Shown: in pieces, positions 1 to 12,500 of the stretch
Position numbering within the stretch: the stretch's first letter is position 1
Layout: every line of letters starts with the position of its first letter
Assembly (NCBI RefSeq): GCF_900091725.1
Contig: NZ_FMBW01000039.1
Location: 202,262 to 266,261, forward strand
Source of the DNA: Streptomyces sp. DvalAA-43
GTDB lineage: Bacteria > Actinomycetota > Actinomycetes > Streptomycetales > Streptomycetaceae
Reading direction: 5' to 3'
DNA: 64,000 nucleotides
Made by a program: the position numbers and the translations under genes
Notes under the pieces: generated by a model
The model's database searches: none
What the model saw: the letters and a program-made list of their open reading frames with translations, nothing else
Told to the model about the DNA's origin: nothing

Positions 1-3000
1 GCGGCCCGCAGCGACGCGGGGTCCGCGGCGTCGGCGGAGAGGTAGCGCACGCTGCCGCGCCCGGGGCAGGTGCTCAGCTTCGCTTCGATCGACGCGTCCT
101 GCGGGCGCCGCCCGATCCAGATCACGTGGGCGCCGTGGCGCTGGACGACATGCCGGGTCCAGACGGTACCGAGCCCGCCCGCACCTCCGATCACGACATA
201 GACACCGCCTTCCCGGTACGCGGCCCGCTGTACGGTCCCGGGCCGGCACGGCACCCAGCGCCGGACCAGCCACTGGCCCGCGCGGCGCACCAGGGTTTCG
301 CCCGTCGCGCGGTCCGGTGGTGTCAGCAGATCCTCGGGCAGGTCGGCGGTGTCGAGGTCCGTCCGGCGGACCGACCAGTTGGTGTACTCCTGCCCGAGCG
401 ACCCGAAGAGGCCGTGCAGTCCGGCGTGGGCAGGTGCCGTCGGCTCGGTGTCGTACGTGGCCAGGGCGCTCCGCGTCACCAGTGTCACGGCGAGCGGACG
501 GGCGTCGTGTCCCGTGCGGACGAGGGCCTTGATCATGCGGAAGGCCGCGATGACGCCGTCCTCCTGGGCCGCGGTGAAGCCGGCGGTGTCGGTCGGCAGG
601 AGTGCCTCCTGGTCCTCCGGCGCCGCACCGGGCGCGATCCAGACGAGGTGGCCGACCGGTGCCGAGTCCCGGAGCCGGGACGTGATCTCGTCCGCGGACG
701 CGCCCGGTCCGAGGTCCCACGCCGTGACCTGCGGGTGCCGGCGGACGAGCGCGGACCGCTGCCCGGTGGTCCCTCCCACCACGAGGATCTGCTCCGTGGG
801 CGGCAGAGCACGTGCGCCGGAGGTGCGCTCGGACACGGGTTCCCAGACCGGTGCGAACAGTGAGGGCGTCGGTTCCTTCACCGGGCGCGAGGCGTATCCG
901 GTCATCCGGACACAGACCTCCCCGTCGCCGTCGACGAGATCCACGTCGAGTCGGCTCAGCGCGGTCGCCGTCTCCGTACCGTCCGCGACATGGACGACAG
1001 CCCACATCGAGCCCGTGCAGGGGGCGAAGAGTTCCAACCGGTCGAGCGCGAACGGCACCACGGTCTCCACGGAGGCCCCGCCGTCGGCGAGTTGCAGCGC
1101 GATCGAGGCCTGGATGGCCGAATCCAGCAGCGCCGGGGGCAGGACATACCCGGCGTCGGCGGGGTCCGTCCCGGCCGGCAGGGCGAGCCGTGCCAGGACG
1201 GTGCCGGTTGCGACGTGTGCCGCGCGAACGGCGCGGAGAGACGGTCCGTGGACGATGCCCATCGCCGCGAGCGCCTCACCAATACGTTCTGCGGATACGG
1301 CCGTCCCGCACTCCGCGCGGAGCGACGCCAGGTCGACGCGGTCGGGGCGGGCCGTGGCGGAGGGCGCGATGCGTCCGGTGGAGAACACGACCGGACCGGT
1401 GTCCCGCCCGGTCGTCGAGGCGATCTCGAAGGTGAGTTCGTCTCCCGCCGTCGGCCTCACCAGGACATCGACGCTCAGTGGCCCGCCGTCGAAGGCGACC
1501 GGCCGTACCCACGTCATGTCCCGTATCAGCAGGGACGTCGTCGCCCCTGTGCCCCACGCACGCGCCGCCGCCTCGCGTGCCATTTCGAGGTGGGCGGCGC
1601 CCGGGAGGACGCGCTGCCCGCGCACCGTGTGGTCGCGGAGGACGGCTTCGTCGCCCGTGAACACCGTCGAGGCCCGCAGTGTGCCGGGATGGTCCGCCGC
1701 CACCGACTCCCCGTGGATCAGCGGGTGGTCCGGGACAGGCCGGCTCGGCGTGGTGACGGGCAGAGGTGACCGGGGCGGCGGTCCGGCCCAGTGGCTCTCG
1801 TCGGCGAACGGGTAGGTCGGCAGCGGGACCCGGAGATGGGCCCCCGCCGCGAACGCTGCCCCGTAGTCGAGGTCGACGCCCTGTGTGAAGTACCCGGCGA
1901 GGGCGGCGAGGTCCGCACGGTACGGAACGGCGTCCGCGTCGGATCCCGTCGGGTGTGCGCAGCGGTGGAGGCATTCCTCGCCATGGCGCTTCTCCGCCCC
2001 CGCGCCCGCGACGCCCTTGCGCGCCGACACCACCTGGCCGGTGAACGCCCTTGCACCGTCGGGCCCTTCGTCGAGGATGCGCAGCAGCTCCGCGCGGTCC
2101 GCCGCCACGCAGGCGAACCTGTGGGGGAACCAGTCCCTGCCGACGGCGAGGGTGTGGGCGAGGTCGCCCAGGTCCGGGAGGTCCTGGCGTCGGCAGTGCT
2201 CCGCCAGCCGGGCCATCTGCTGGACCAGCTGCTCACGTGAGTGCGCGGAGAGGACCACGAGATACGCGGGTCGCGGCGTACGAGCGCGGGCTCGGGCGGT
2301 GGGAGGCGCTTCCTCGATGACGAGATGGGCGTTGGTGCCGCTCGCTCCGAAGGAGCTGACCGCGCCACGGCGCGGTCCGCCGTCGGCCGGGGCCTCCCAG
2401 CGGTGGTTGCGCGTACTCAGGTAGAAGGGGCTGTCTTCGAGGGCGATGGCGGGGTTCGGCTTCTCGAAGTGGAGTGAGGCCGGGATCCGCTGGTGCCTCA
2501 TCGCGAGGAGGATCTTGAACACCCCCGCGACACCCGCGGCGAACTGGGTGTGCCCGAGGTTCGTCTTGACCGAACCCAGCGCGCAGTAGCCGGTCTTCTC
2601 CGTACCGGCCCGGAACGCGCGGCTGAGCGCCGAGAACTCGATGGGATCGCCGAGCGGGGTACCGGTGCCGTGCGCCTCCACGAGCCGGATGGACTCGACG
2701 TCGATCCCGAAGGACTCGTAGGTGTCGCGGAGCAGACGCTCCTGCGAGACGGAGCTGGGCGCCGTGATCCCATTGGTCGCACCGTCGTGGTTGCTGCCCG
2801 TGGCGCGGATCACGCCATGGATGTGGTCCCCGTCGGCGAGGGCGTCGTCGAGCCGCTTGAGTACCAGGACACCGACGCCCTCGCCCGGTACGAAACCGTC
2901 GGCACGGTGGTCGAAGGTGTGGCAGCGTCCCGTCGCGGAGAGCATTCCGGCACCGCCGGCCAACTCGTAGAGGCGCGGCGTCGACTGGACGAAGACACCG

Positions 3001-3560
3001 CCTGCCAGCGCCATCTCCGTCTCGCCCGACCAGAGCCCCCGGCATGCCAGGTCGATCGCGACGAGCGAGCTGGAGCACGAGGTGTCGACCGCCAGTGCGG
3101 GACCCTTCAGGTCGAGGAAGTAGGAGACACGGGCCGGGATGAGGGACGCCATGTTCCCCCAGAACGCCTGGGCGGGCGCGCCGTCCCCGACGACCTCCTG
3201 GTAGTCGCCCTTGTAGCAGCCCACGTACACGCCACAGCGGGTCCCGTCCAGGTGCCGGCCGGCGTATCCCGCGTTCTGCAGTGCCTTCGACGCCTCCTCC
3301 AGAAGCAGGCGCTGCTGGGGATCCATGGCGGCGGCCTCGACGCCCGAGATACCGAAGAACAGCGGGTCGAACCGGTCGATCCCGTGGAGGAATCCCCCCT
3401 GCGTGCAGCGCGCGGAGCCGTCGGCACCGGTGTCCGCGAGATCCCAGCGGGTCGCGTCCGTGATCAGGTCGTCCCCGTTCACGAGATGTGTCCAGAGGTC
3501 GTCCAAGTTGTCGGACCCGGGGAACCGACCGCTCATCCCGACGATGGCGATCGGCGCGTG
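1..3560 (-). other. PKS module 5: KS-DH-KR (cut by window edge)
   Basis: Residues 4509-5694. KS5 has Cys4670 in DTSCSSS and EAHGTGT. DH5 starts near 5120, with HxxxGxxxxP at 5152-5161 and LLDSAIQ with Asp5321 and Gln5325, so it should be active. A structural half-KR follows, then the KR nucleotide loop GGAGGLG near 5632. The window ends about 65 residues into the KR, so its catalytic Tyr, any later domains and the ACP are not visible. Expected output is a double bond. Confidence 0.85.
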
Positions 3561-6500
3561 GGCGGCGGGCCGTTCCTCGGGAAGGGCACCGGGTGCGGTC
3601 CGCGGACGTGCCTCACCGGTGATGGCCGGCGGCGGGGCGACGGCGCCGATGTCGGCGTGCTCCGCGAGCAGATGGGCGACGAGACGGTCGGCGGAGCTGT
3701 GGTCGAAGACGACGCCGGTCGACAGGTCGAGCCGGAAGGTGTCGTTCAGCAGATGGACGAGCCGGACCGCGAGGATGGAGTCGAGCCCGTAGTCGGCGAA
3801 GGCGAGCCCGCCGTCGACGTCGTCCGGCTCCATGACCAGCACCTGCGCGATCGTCTCGCGTACGGTGCGGCCGACGCGTTCCTCGCGTGTGACATCGGGT
3901 GTGACACCGCGTGTGGTGTCCGACGTGACATCGGGTGCGACGTCAGGTGTGGTGTCCGACGTGACGTCGGGTGCGACGCGCGGCCCGGCCTCTTCGGACC
4001 TCGGCGCGGCGACGACCGGAATCGTGCCGGGCGCCGCCTCCCGGACCGGCTCCAGGTCCCCGATCCAGAACCGGTCCCGCGCGAACGGGTACGTCGGCAG
4101 GGATATCCGGCGGGGCGCCGCGGCTCCGTGCAGCCGCCGCCAGTCCAGCTCCATTCCGTCGGCCCAGAGCGCGGCCAGCTGGTCGTGCTTCCCCTTCCGG
4201 GCCCACCGTTCGACCAGGAGTTCCCGGAGGTCTTCGTCGGCCGCGATCCCGGCGGCGGCGCCCAGGCCCTGTCCGGCGCTGCCCCGGTGGAGGCCGGGTG
4301 TCCCCGCCCCGTCTCCGCTCTCCACGTACCCGCGCAGCACCCGCAGGAGCTCGGGCAGCGAGGCGACGGTCACCGCCAGGCGCTCCTTCATCGCCTCACG
4401 TCCGACCTGCAGGGTGTGGGCGAGATCCGCCAGGCCGACCGTCCCCCGCTCCGTCTCCTCGCGTTCGAGGAACTCCACCAGACGCGCGGCGGAGTGCCGC
4501 AGCCGCTCCGGGGTCCGCGCGGAGAGGACGACGAGCTGCTCGCCCCCGCCGGACGCCGGCCGGTCCGGGGCGGCGTCCGGCACGTACTCCTCGAGGATCA
4601 CATGGGCGTTGGAGCCACCGGCGCCGAAGGACGAGACCGCCGCGATCCGTGGTGTCTCCGACTCCCACGGTGCGAGCGTCCGCTGGACGAAGAACGGCGT
4701 CTCCTCGAACCTGATACCGGGGTTCAGCTCCTCCGCGTGCAGGCTCGGTACGAGCGTGCGGTGACGGAGCTGGAGTACGGCCTTGGTCACCCCCGCGATC
4801 CCCGCGGCGGCCTCCAGATGCCCGATCATCGACTTCACGGAGCCGATCGCACAGAACTGCCGCTCGTCCGTGGACTCCTCGAAGGCGAGTGAGAGACCCT
4901 TCACCTCGATCGGGTCGCCCAGTTCCGTGCCCGTGCCGTGCGCCTCGACGTAGCCCACTTCCCGCGCCGCGATCCCGGCCCGGGTCAGCGCGTCGCGGAT
5001 CAGTTCCGCCTGGGCGGTCGGGCTCGGCACCGTGTAGCCGTGGGACCGCCCGCCGTGGTTGATGCTCGTCCCGCGGACCACCGCGAGGACCTGGTCACCG
5101 TCCGCGAGAGCGCGGGCGAGGGGCTTCAGCAGTACGGCGCCCACGCCCTCGCCGGGCACGAACCCGTCGCCGCCGCTGCCGAAGCTCCGCACCCGGGCCT
5201 GCGAGGACAGCATGGTGCAGCGGCACAGCTCGACGTAGTCGGAAGGATGCAGATACAGGTTGACCCCGCCCGCGATGGCCAGCTCGCAGGCGCCCCGGCG
5301 CAGGTGCTCACAGGCTTCGTGGATCGCCGTGAGCGAGGAGGAGCACATCGTGTCGATCGTCAGGCTCGGGCCGTGGAGGTCGAGAACGTACGAGGTACGG
5401 GCGCTGAGCGAGGCGAAGGAGAGCGCGGGTACGACCGTTTCACCGGACGGCAGCCGGGCCGCGCCGTGCCGTGCGTGGCCGGACTTGGTCACCCCGGCGA
5501 AGACACCCACACGCCGTTGATGGCGCCGGGCCAGCTCCTCGCGGGTGTAGCCCGCGTCTTCGATCACCTCCCAGGAGGCCTGGAGGAAGAGGCGCTCCTG
5601 CGGGTCCATGGTGTAGGCGTCACGCGGTGCGATCCGGAAGAAGTGCGGGTCGAACGCGTCGAAGTCCCGCAGGAATCCGCCCCACTTGCTGTAGCTGCGC
5701 CCGGTGGCGACGGCTGTGGCGCGGTCCGGTTCGTAGAAGCCGTCCAGCGGCCACCGGCCGGGGGGAATCTCCGTGATGGAGTCGCGTCCCGCGGTGAGGT
5801 TGGCCCAGAACTCGTCGGTGTTCTCGGCCTGCGGATAGCGCCCGCTCATCCCGATGATCGCGATGGCGTCGTCCGGCGCGGGCGGGCCGGGATCAGCGGC
5901 TGTCCCGGGTGTGTGCCGCGCCGCCGGAACCCGGACCGCGCCGGACGGCCCGTCGGCCCGCGTGCCGGGGGCCGACGGGGCGGGTGCCCCGGCCAGCTCT
6001 CCGGCGATGGCCCGCAGCGTGGGGAATTCGTAGAAGAGCGTCGTCGAGACCTCGCCGTACGCCGAGGACAGCTCCCTGTTGAGTTGTACGACCATGACCG
6101 AGTCGAGGGCCAGGTCGTCGAGCGGCCGGTCGACGTCGATGTCGTGGAGGGGGAGCTTCGTGACCCGCGCGAAGAGTTCCACGACCGACCGGAGTGTCTC
6201 CCGGTCCGGCCGCGCGGCGGCCGTCGCCGGTGCGGGGGCGGCTGCGGCGGGCGGGGGTACGGGCACGAGCCCGGCCGGTTCGCCGTGGTGCACCCAGATC
6301 TGGTCCTCGCCGGCCTCGCCCAGCCGCCAGGCGTTCAGGAGGGCTTCGAGTCCTTCGTCCGACTCCATCGGCACGAGACCGCGGCTGCGCCGGAGGTACG
6401 CGCGGGTCGCGTCGTCGACCGCCATTCCGCCGTCCTTCCAGAGCGGCCACGCGATCGCGACCGTATGCCCCGACCGTTCGCCCGCCGCGACGCGCCTGTT

Positions 6501-9500
6501 GCGGTGGGCGGCGTACTCGCCGAGATAGCCGTTGGCCGTGGCGTAGTCGGACTGGCCGGGATTTCCGGTGACCGCCGTGCCGGACGAGAAGACGAGGAAG
6601 GACTCGATGGGCAGGTGTGCCGTCGCCCGGTCCAGGTGCACCGCGCCGTCGACCTTCGGGGCGAGGACCTCGTCCCACTCCTCCGTCGTCTTGTTCGTGA
6701 GGTACGCGTCGTGAATCACGCCCGCGGCGTGCACGATTCCGTGGATCGGGCCCGTCTCCTCGCCGACGCGTGCGACGAGATGGCGTACCTCCTCCCAGCG
6801 GGAGACGTCCGCGACGGCGTACTGGGCCACCGCACCGGCTTGCCGCAGCTCGGCGAGGAGTCGGCCGATCCGGGCATCCGGCGCCGAGCGTCCGACGAGG
6901 ACGAGCGTCGGGCGTACGGCGTCCCGCGCGATCCGGCGGGCGACGAGGGCGCCGATGCCGCCGGCGCCTCCGGTGATCAGGTACACGCCTCCCGAGCGCC
7001 AAGGGGTGCCCGTGCCACCGGCCGTCCCGGGCACCCAGGTCCGTACCCGGCGCTCCGTGCCCCGGTGAAGAACGAGAGCGTCGTCCGCGTGCCCGGCGTT
7101 CTCCAGGACGATCGCCGCGATGTCGTCCGCGTCGCGCTCGCCGTCGAGAGCGAGGACCTGCCCGGCGATGTGGGGGCTTTCGAGCGCCGTCGTGCGCAGA
7201 AGTCCCGCGAGCGCGGGCCCGACCGCTTCGTCACCGTCCGCCGGTGTCACGACCTGCACGAGGGTGGCGCCGTCGTGCGTCTGCCCGGCGAGCTCCCGGA
7301 CGATCTCGAAGACCTGGCGCGAGAGGTCGGTGAAGCGGGTCTCCGGGCGCCGCTTGGCAGTCGTGACGGCGTGGCAGCGTACGCCCGGCAGGCGGCGTTC
7401 CACGCCGTCCCGCACGGCCGCCGGTGCTCCGCAGAGGATCACGGTATGACGCGTGTGCGGGGCCCCTCCGGCCAGGTCCCGCGACGCGGTCTTCGGCGTC
7501 CAGCGGGGCACGAACAACGTCGTAGCGGCCGAAGGGCGGTGCTCAGCGACGCTGTTCGCCTTCTCGGCGCTGCCGGGGAGCCAGTACCTGTCGCGTGCGA
7601 ACGGGTAGGTGGGCAGATGCGCGCGCCTCGGCAGGGCCGCACCGGCAGCCCCGTACAACCGCAGCCAGTCGACCTCTTCCCCTCCGCTCCAGCGCGCGAC
7701 CACGTCGGCGAGGCCGTCCTGCGCCGGACGGGCGCCGTGCCGAGGCCCACTGGTCGCTCCGCTCGTCGTACCGCTCATCGTTTCGCTGATGAACTCCCTT
7801 AATTTCGAGGCGAGTTCGTGGCGCGAGGAGACGACCCAGCCGACCCGTTCGGCCATGGCCTCGCGCCCGGTCTGGAGCGTCCACCCGATCGAACGGAGCG
7901 CCGCGGGACGGGGGGTGTCCTCCAGGTGGGCGAGCAGGTTCCGCGCCCGCTCGCGGAGCTGCTGCTCCGTACGCGCGGAGAGGGGTACGGCGACCCGGTT
8001 CCCGGGGCCGTCCGCGTCCTGTGCCGGGCTCGTCCGCGCGGCCTGCCCGGTGTACTCCTCGATGACGACGTGACAGTTCGCGCCACCGAAACCGAAGCTG
8101 CTGACTCCCGCCCGCCGCGGCGCGAGGTCGCCGTCACGGCCGCGCGGCCGCTCCCACGGTTCATTGGCGCGCACGATGCGGAACGGGCTGCCGTCGAGCT
8201 GGATGTAGGGGTTGATCCGGTCACTGTGCAGGCTCCGCGGAAGGGTGCCGTGTTCCATCGCCAGGACCACCTTGAGCAGCCCGGCGATGCCCGCGGCGGC
8301 TTCCAGATGACCGATGTTGGTCTTCACGGAGCCGAGCCCGCAGGTGGCGGGGCCGTCACTGCCCAGCTGCCGGAACGCGGCCTGGAGCGCGCGCACCTCG
8401 ACGGGGTCGCCCAGGGCCGTGCCGGTGCCATGGGCCTCCACATAGCCGATCGTGCGGGGGTCGATGCCGCCCATCGCCCGCACCACGAGGTCCGACTGCG
8501 CGGTGCCGTTGGGTGCCGTGAGGGAGTTCGCCCGCCCGCCGTGGTTCTCCGCGGTGCCGACGATCACGGCGAGGATCGCGTCCCCGTCGCGCTCCGCGTC
8601 GGCGAGGGGCTTCAGCACGACGGCGCCGACGCCCTCGCCGCGTACGTATCCGTTCGCGTCGCTCGCGAAGGTCTTGCACCGCCCGTCCGGGCTCAGCATT
8701 CCGGCCCGCCCTGCGCTGACGAAGGTGTCGACACTGAGCAGGAGGTTGACCCCGCCCGCTATCGCGGCGTCGCACGCCCCGGAGCGGATGGCCTCGACGG
8801 CCCGGTGGACGGCGACGAGCGAGCTGGAGCAGGCCGTGTCGACGGGCTCGCTCGGGCCGTGGATGTCGAGTACGTACGAGATGCGGTTGGCGAGCATGGA
8901 ATGGGCGTTGCCCGTGGAGGTGAAGGCGTCCGGCGGGGCGCCGTGGGCCGCGAGCAGAGTCGCGTAGTCGGTCCCGGAGACGCCGAAGAACAGCCCGGTG
9001 TTCGCCGGCAGGCCCGACGGGGCGTAGCCGCTGTGCTCGACCGCGTTCCAGACCGTCTGGAGCGCCAGCCGGTGCTGGGGGTCCATCAGCTCGGCCTCGC
9101 GCGGCAGGATGCGGAAGAAGGCGGCGTCGAACGCGTCCACGTCGTCGAGGACGGCCGCATGGTGCGGGAACTCGGCCGCCTCCGCGATCCGCGCATAGGC
9201 CGCGTCGTACCGGTCGAGGGGAAAGGCCGTGACGCTGTCGGTCCCCGCGGCCAGGTTCGCCCAGTACGCGTCCAGATCGGGCGAGCCGGGGAACCGGCCC
9301 GCGGCGCCGATGACGGCCACCGGCAGCGGCGAGTCCGCCGGCGCGGGGCGCGGCGGGCCGGCCGGCGCGACGTCCGGAGCCCCGGTCGTCTCTCCGGCCG
9401 CCCCGGTCGTCTCTCCGGCCGCCCCGGTCGTCTCCTCGGCCGCCCCGGTCGCCTCTCCACGGGGCCGGCTTCCAGGACTCGGGGCGGGCTCCCCGGCGGG

Positions 9501-12500
9501 GTCCGGCGGGAGCGACCGCTCGTACGCCGCGCGCAGCGGGCCTTCGTGCTCCGTGAAGAGGTGCCTGCCCAGCGAGTCGAACGTATTCCGGTCGAAAAAG
9601 ACCGCGGGGGTCAGATCGATGCCGAACCGTTCGCGTATCTGCTTCGACAGGGTGACGAGCGAGATCGAGTCGAAACCGAAGGCGTCGAAGCCGGTACGGG
9701 CATCCAGTTCACCCCGCTCGAACTTGAGGATGCCGCCCGCCATCTCACGCAGTTCGTCCACCGCGAAGGAGATGACGCCGTCGCTGCTCTCCGCCGGTGT
9801 CCCCCGGTCCGCCACGTCGGCTCCGTCCACCACTCGTTCGCTCACATCCGGGTCCTTTCGTGGTCCTTCGTCATCGCCGCACCACAGGTCGCAGAGCACG
9901 CCGACCACCTGGCCGTTCCGGTCCAGCAGGCCGACGGAACCGCCGAGCCCTTCGCCGTCGGCGGTCACGTCGAAGACGACGTACGCGACCGGGACGACCC
10001 CACAGCTCCCGTCGGTGAGGAGCCGGATCTCGTCGATGTGGTGGGGCGCGGTCCGTGCCCAGTCCGGTGAGCCCTGCCGCTTCGCTTCGGCCTGGAGGCC
10101 CTGCGCGATGGCGGCGAGGACGTGCGGAGCGAGGGTGACCCGCGGTTTCACATGGTCCCGCTGGAGTTCGGGGGTGCCGACCCTGAGCACCAGCCGCCCG
10201 TCCCGCAGGCGGAATGCGCTCTCTGTTCCGCTGAGTTCCGGCGCGTATCCGATTCCGCCCTCCGCGAGCTCCGCGAGGAATTCCGCCGAGGAGAGCGGCT
10301 CCGCCTGGTGGGGCGCGAGCACATCGGCGGCGATTCCCGCGAAGCGGTCCGTACGGGGGTGGCCGGACAGCGGCGTACGGTCCTCCTCACCCATCGGCAC
10401 GTCGAACGCCGCCACGGGCATCCGGCTCCCCACCGCGTCCTCCGCGAAGACGTATCCGGAGGCGCGTTTCCCGTCGGGGGCGTCGAAGACCGTCACCAGG
10501 CGGGTGGCGGTCGTCCAGCCGACCTGGCCCAGGAGGCGCAGCCGGCGCACGGCCGACCCGTCGGCGAATCCGGAGACCTTCGTGGCGGCGATCGCCAGGT
10601 CGACGGCGAACGTCGGGATCACGCCGCGCTTCTTGTCCTGCCGCTCCCCCGAGGTGCAGCCGTAGTCGAGGAGGTCGTCCAGGTGCACGTCGAGCACGTA
10701 CCGCAGCCCGTCTGCGTCCGACTCGTTCCTGCCGAGGAACGGGTGGAGCTTGTCGCGCAGCGCGAGCGGCGCGATCACGGACGGCGCGCCTTCTTCCGGG
10801 GTGACCCAGCAGCGCACGCGCTCGAAGGGGTAGGCGGGAAGAGAGACCCGCCGGGGCGCGCGTGCTCCTCTGTCGGCGCCGCTCCAGTCGACGCTCCTGC
10901 CGCCCACCCAGGTGGTCGCGAGCTTCCGCAGGTCCTCGGTCCGCGGGCCACCGCCCGCGAGGGCCGCACCGAGGTCCCGGTCTCCCGCCAGATAGCGGTC
11001 GACTGCGGCGACGGCTTCGCCCGTGGTCCTCGCGAGGAACGCCCAGCGGTGCGGGAGTTCGTTCTTGCCGACGCGGAGTGTGAACGCGATCGCCGCGGCG
11101 TCGGGCTCCGCCCCGGCGGTCAGGTAGGCGCGGAATCGGTGGAGACATGTCTCCAGGGCCGAGTCGTTCATCGCGGAGAACACGAAGAGTTCCTCGCGCC
11201 CGTCCGGTGCGCCGTGCGGATCGCGGTCGGGCCGCTGGTACTCCTCGAGGATGATGTGGGAGTTCATCCCGCCCGCGCCGATCGACGTGATCCCCGCCCG
11301 TCGGGGATGGGTGATCCTGCGTCCGTCCACGGTCGTCACCGCGGGTTCCCATGCGGCGAGCCGCTGCTGGAGACGGAACGGTGTACGGGAGAAGTCGATG
11401 TCCGGATTGGTCACCGAACTGTGCAGCGAGGGGGCGAGTTTCCCGTTCTGGAACTGGAGGACGACCTTGGCGATACCGATCATTCCGGCAGCGTGCAGAA
11501 GGTGTCCCATGTTCGACTTGACGGAGCCGATCGCGCAGAACTCGGTGTCCTGCGTGTACTTCTCAAAGGCCGTGGTCAGGGCCTTCACTTCGATCGGGTC
11601 GCCCAGTGACGTCCCGGAGCCGTGTGCTTCCACATAGCTGATGGTCCGTGGATCGACTCCGGCGTCGTCGATCGCCTTCTCGATCGCCCGCGCCTGCATA
11701 CGCGGGCTGGGGACGGTGAATCCGTTGCGCACCCCCGCGTTGGCAAGGGCCGTCCCCTTGATGACGGCGTACACATGGTCGCCGTCCCGCTCGGCCTCGA
11801 CGAGCGGCTTGAGGACGAGGGCGCCGACGCCCTCCCCGAGAATGGTCCCGTCCGCGCCCAGGCCGAAGCTCCGGATCACATCGGAGGTCGCCGTCGTGAA
11901 GTGCTCCTGCGACGAGCTGATGAGGTTGTACGGGTGCAGAAGCAGATTCACTCCGCCCGCGACCGCCATCCGGCATTCGCCGGCCCGGAGCATCTGCACG
12001 GCCTGGTGCACACAGGTCGAGGATCCGGAACACATCGTGTCCACGAACATCGAGGGACCGGTGAACCCGTAGAAGTACGAGAGCATATTGGGCAGCGTCG
12101 CCGTGTAGCTGCCGCTGGCCGGGGAACCGCGCGTCAGACTGTTCTGGAATCCGTACAGGCCGTAGTGGTTGCTCATGGATCCGGCGAGTACGCCGACGTC
12201 TCCGTCGTACTGCCGCTGGATCGTCTCGCGCGAGTATCCGGCGTCTTCGAGCGCCTCGACGCCCGTCTGCAGGAACAGGCGGACCTCCGGCGACATGTTC
12301 TCCGCATCGCGCTTGGAGATACGGAAGTAGCGGGGATCGAAGCTCTCGATGTCCCGGAGGAAGGTGCCGGTGCGGATGGAACTCTTGCCGAGGACACTGC
12401 GGTCGCGGCTGTAGACCGCGTCGTGGTCCCAGCGTTCACGCGGTACTTCGCGGAACTCGTGGCGGCCTTCTCCGAGCACGGCCCAGAGTTCGGCGAGGGT

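Noticed and set aside
9842..9873. Possible gene boundary inside the PKS near a TCA/CAC cluster
   Set aside because: The stop-like triplets are out of the PKS frame, which reads straight through into ACP2.
10387..11352. Minus-strand frame inside module 2 as a separate gene
   Set aside because: It is in a different frame from the PKS and gives an Arg-rich translation, whereas the PKS frame shows KS and B-domain sequence.
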